NCBI RefSeq assembly: GCF_019966545.1
Contig: NZ_JAIMIC010000005.1
Location: forward strand, 407,813-471,812
Length of the DNA stretch: 64,000 bases
DNA from: Heliomarina baculiformis
GTDB lineage: Bacteria; Pseudomonadota; Alphaproteobacteria; Rhodobacterales; Rhodobacteraceae
Reading direction: 5' to 3'
Both the position numbers and the translations under genes were made by a program. This document shows, in pieces, positions 62,988 to 64,000 of the stretch. Position 1 is the first letter of the stretch; every line of letters begins with the position of its first letter. The notes under the pieces are model-generated. The model was given only the letters and a program-made list of their open reading frames with translations, had not been told where the DNA came from and did no database searches.

Positions 62988-63797
62988 ATGTCAAATTTTG
63001 CTAAGAACCTCACCCTGGCTTGCAGCTATTACAAATCAATTTCGGAAGTGTGCCGTCGCATCCGGATCAACCGTCAACAATTCAACAAATATCTGAACGG
63101 TCAAGTCTACCCCTCGCGGCACAACATGCGCCGGATATGCGATTTTGTTGGCGTAACGGAATCCGAGATGTTGATGGATGAGACAGGTTTTGCCCGGGTG
63201 ATTGGACTGCGCCGTCAGTCTGTTGCGACCCCACAGCTCGATCTTCCGATGAAGCACTTAGAGACCCTTTTGTCACGCAGCATGCCGGTGAATCGTTATG
63301 AAGGCTACTACTTCCGCTATTTCTATTCTTTCGGCAACAAGGGCTGCATCATCCGATCTCTTGCGCGGATCGTAATCCGCGACGGTCGCGGCTATTTCAA
63401 GAATGTGGAAATCCTGCGCGACCCGGACACACGGCACTGGGTCCGTACGAACAAATACGAAGGGCTTATTTTTCAGCTGGCAGACCGCATTCAACTCTTC
63501 GAATACGAAACGATGGAAATGAATTCCGTGACGCAAATGACTCTGTATCCCAGCTATCTAAGCCGCGTGGATTACCTCTTAGGTATACAGACCGGTGGCC
63601 CCACCCGACGTGGCCGCAAACCCGGCGCGTCCCGCGTTGCGCTCGAGTTCCTTGGAACGGATATCAGTGTGTTACGCGCCATGCGCCAGACTGGCATGTT
63701 CTCTCCCGATGATCCGGCTTTGCGCCGCGACATAGTGAAGGCCATTGGGAACAGCATCGATCCCGGCGCTTTCGTTTTGGAAGTCGACGAACCTTGA
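62988..63797 (+). CDS. XRE-type helix-turn-helix transcriptional regulator
   Basis: A 269-residue regulator. Residues 1-65 are a helix-turn-helix of XRE type (SEVCRRIRINRQQFNKYLNG and PSRHNMRRICDFVGVTESEM). The remaining 200 residues form a conserved but unnamed sensor-like domain with aromatic stretches such as NRYEGYYFRYFYSFGNKGC and beta-strand patterns around RLEY-like FQLADRIQLFEYETMEMNS. It is divergent from the Opp operon, which it probably controls together with itself through the phased repeats. Full-length relatives occur beside peptide or opine transporters; the ligand is unknown. Confidence 0.82.
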   Translation: MSNFAKNLTLACSYYKSISEVCRRIRINRQQFNKYLNGQVYPSRHNMRRICDFVGVTESEMLMDETGFARVIGLRRQSVATPQLDLPMKHLETLLSRSMPVNRYEGYYFRYFYSFGNKGCIIRSLARIVIRDGRGYFKNVEILRDPDTRHWVRTNKYEGLIFQLADRIQLFEYETMEMNSVTQMTLYPSYLSRVDYLLGIQTGGPTRRGRKPGASRVALEFLGTDISVLRAMRQTGMFSPDDPALRRDIVKAIGNSIDPGAFVLEVDEP

Positions 63798-63888
63798 TCC
63801 GGTAAACCGGTTGCGCCACGTCTTAGTTTTAGGCCTCATTGGATTGGTTGGGCGTGCATGGTTCACCGTTCGAAAACGAGTGGTGACC

Positions 63889-64000
63889 ATGTCTGATCTT
63901 TTCTGTTTGAGCGCCGCACAGATGGGAGGTCTAGACCCTTACTTTCTGAAGTCTCATGGCAAGCCCCGAGTTGATGATCGCCGTCTTCTAAGTGGCATTA
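63889..64000 (+). mobile_element. IS5-family (IS427-like) transposase, 5' end, cut by window edge
   Basis: The first 37 codons read MSDLFCLSAAQMGGLDPYFL, then KSHGKPRVDDRRLLSGI, the hallmark N-terminus of the IS427-group transposase orfA. About 90 bases upstream are non-coding and should contain the left terminal repeat, whose edge I cannot place without the right end. The element continues beyond the window. Confidence 0.88.

Noticed and set aside
1..64000. CRISPR array, prophage or integrative element
   Set aside because: No regularly spaced repeats, phage structural genes or integrase were seen; the only mobile-element evidence is the transposase fragment at the right edge.

Overview
The window is GC-rich chromosomal DNA that looks like a marine-type alphaproteobacterium of the Rhodobacteraceae (roseobacter) group. 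The reasons are the dense set of TRAP and ABC importers, TakP-like and Liv-type solute-binding proteins, PAS-LuxR and MHYT regulators, an IS5/IS427-like element, and codon use strongly biased to G/C at third positions. The family assignment rests on protein style only; no rRNA or housekeeping marker other than one tRNA-Thr is present.

Layout. (1) 1-3236: a TRAP dicarboxylate-type importer (DctM partial, DctQ, DctP) divergent from a GntR/FCD regulator. (2) 3243-12973: a catabolic block made of acyl-CoA ligase and thiolase, a complete Liv-type ABC importer ending in an alpha/beta hydrolase, and two paralogous PAS-LuxR regulators, each divergent from one of the two operons; CTACGTA repeats sit at the first regulator's start. 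(3) 12970-17035: periplasmic siderophore esterase, TonB receptor and AraC regulator. (4) 17178-25754: LysR regulator, then a five-gene Dpp/Opp-type importer translationally coupled to a zinc deacylase (DoeB/aspartoacylase family) and a C39-like cysteine peptidase, the most unusual gene set here. (5) 25806-31499: 2-hydroxyacid dehydrogenase, then a TakP-like TRAP operon that also carries an amidase and a 53-residue membrane protein. (6) 31798-45851: single genes of general physiology (MHYT histidine kinase, L,D-transpeptidase, lipoprotein, tRNA-Thr, MFS, exported amidohydrolase, DUF2189 protein, AhpD-like protein, GNAT, phospholipase-D-like lipoprotein, MscS channel), with a poorly coding stretch at 35010-36070. 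(7) 46125-54600: a full siderophore uptake locus (SIP reductase with a DUF2218 head, FepC/FecD/FecC/FepB-type importer, divergent TonB receptor, AraC regulator). (8) 54681-55893: decayed RraA-like gene and decayed GntR regulator, divergent from one another. (9) 55863-62821: Opp importer with a fused two-domain ATPase and a C69-family dipeptidase that lacks the usual N-terminal cysteine, controlled from a divergent XRE-type regulator whose promoter carries four helically phased TGCG repeats. (10) 63889-64000: start of an IS5-family transposase cut by the window edge.

How it works together: the window is almost entirely scavenging functions. Peptides or acylated peptides, keto acids or dicarboxylates, an acyl or branched-chain substrate and foreign ferric siderophores are each imported by an operon that carries its own intracellular or periplasmic processing hydrolase and a neighbouring regulator. 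No siderophore biosynthesis gene is present, so the two iron loci look like uptake of xenosiderophores or of siderophores made elsewhere in the genome. Four of the solute-binding protein genes are followed by strong intercistronic hairpins, consistent with higher expression of the binding protein than of its permease.
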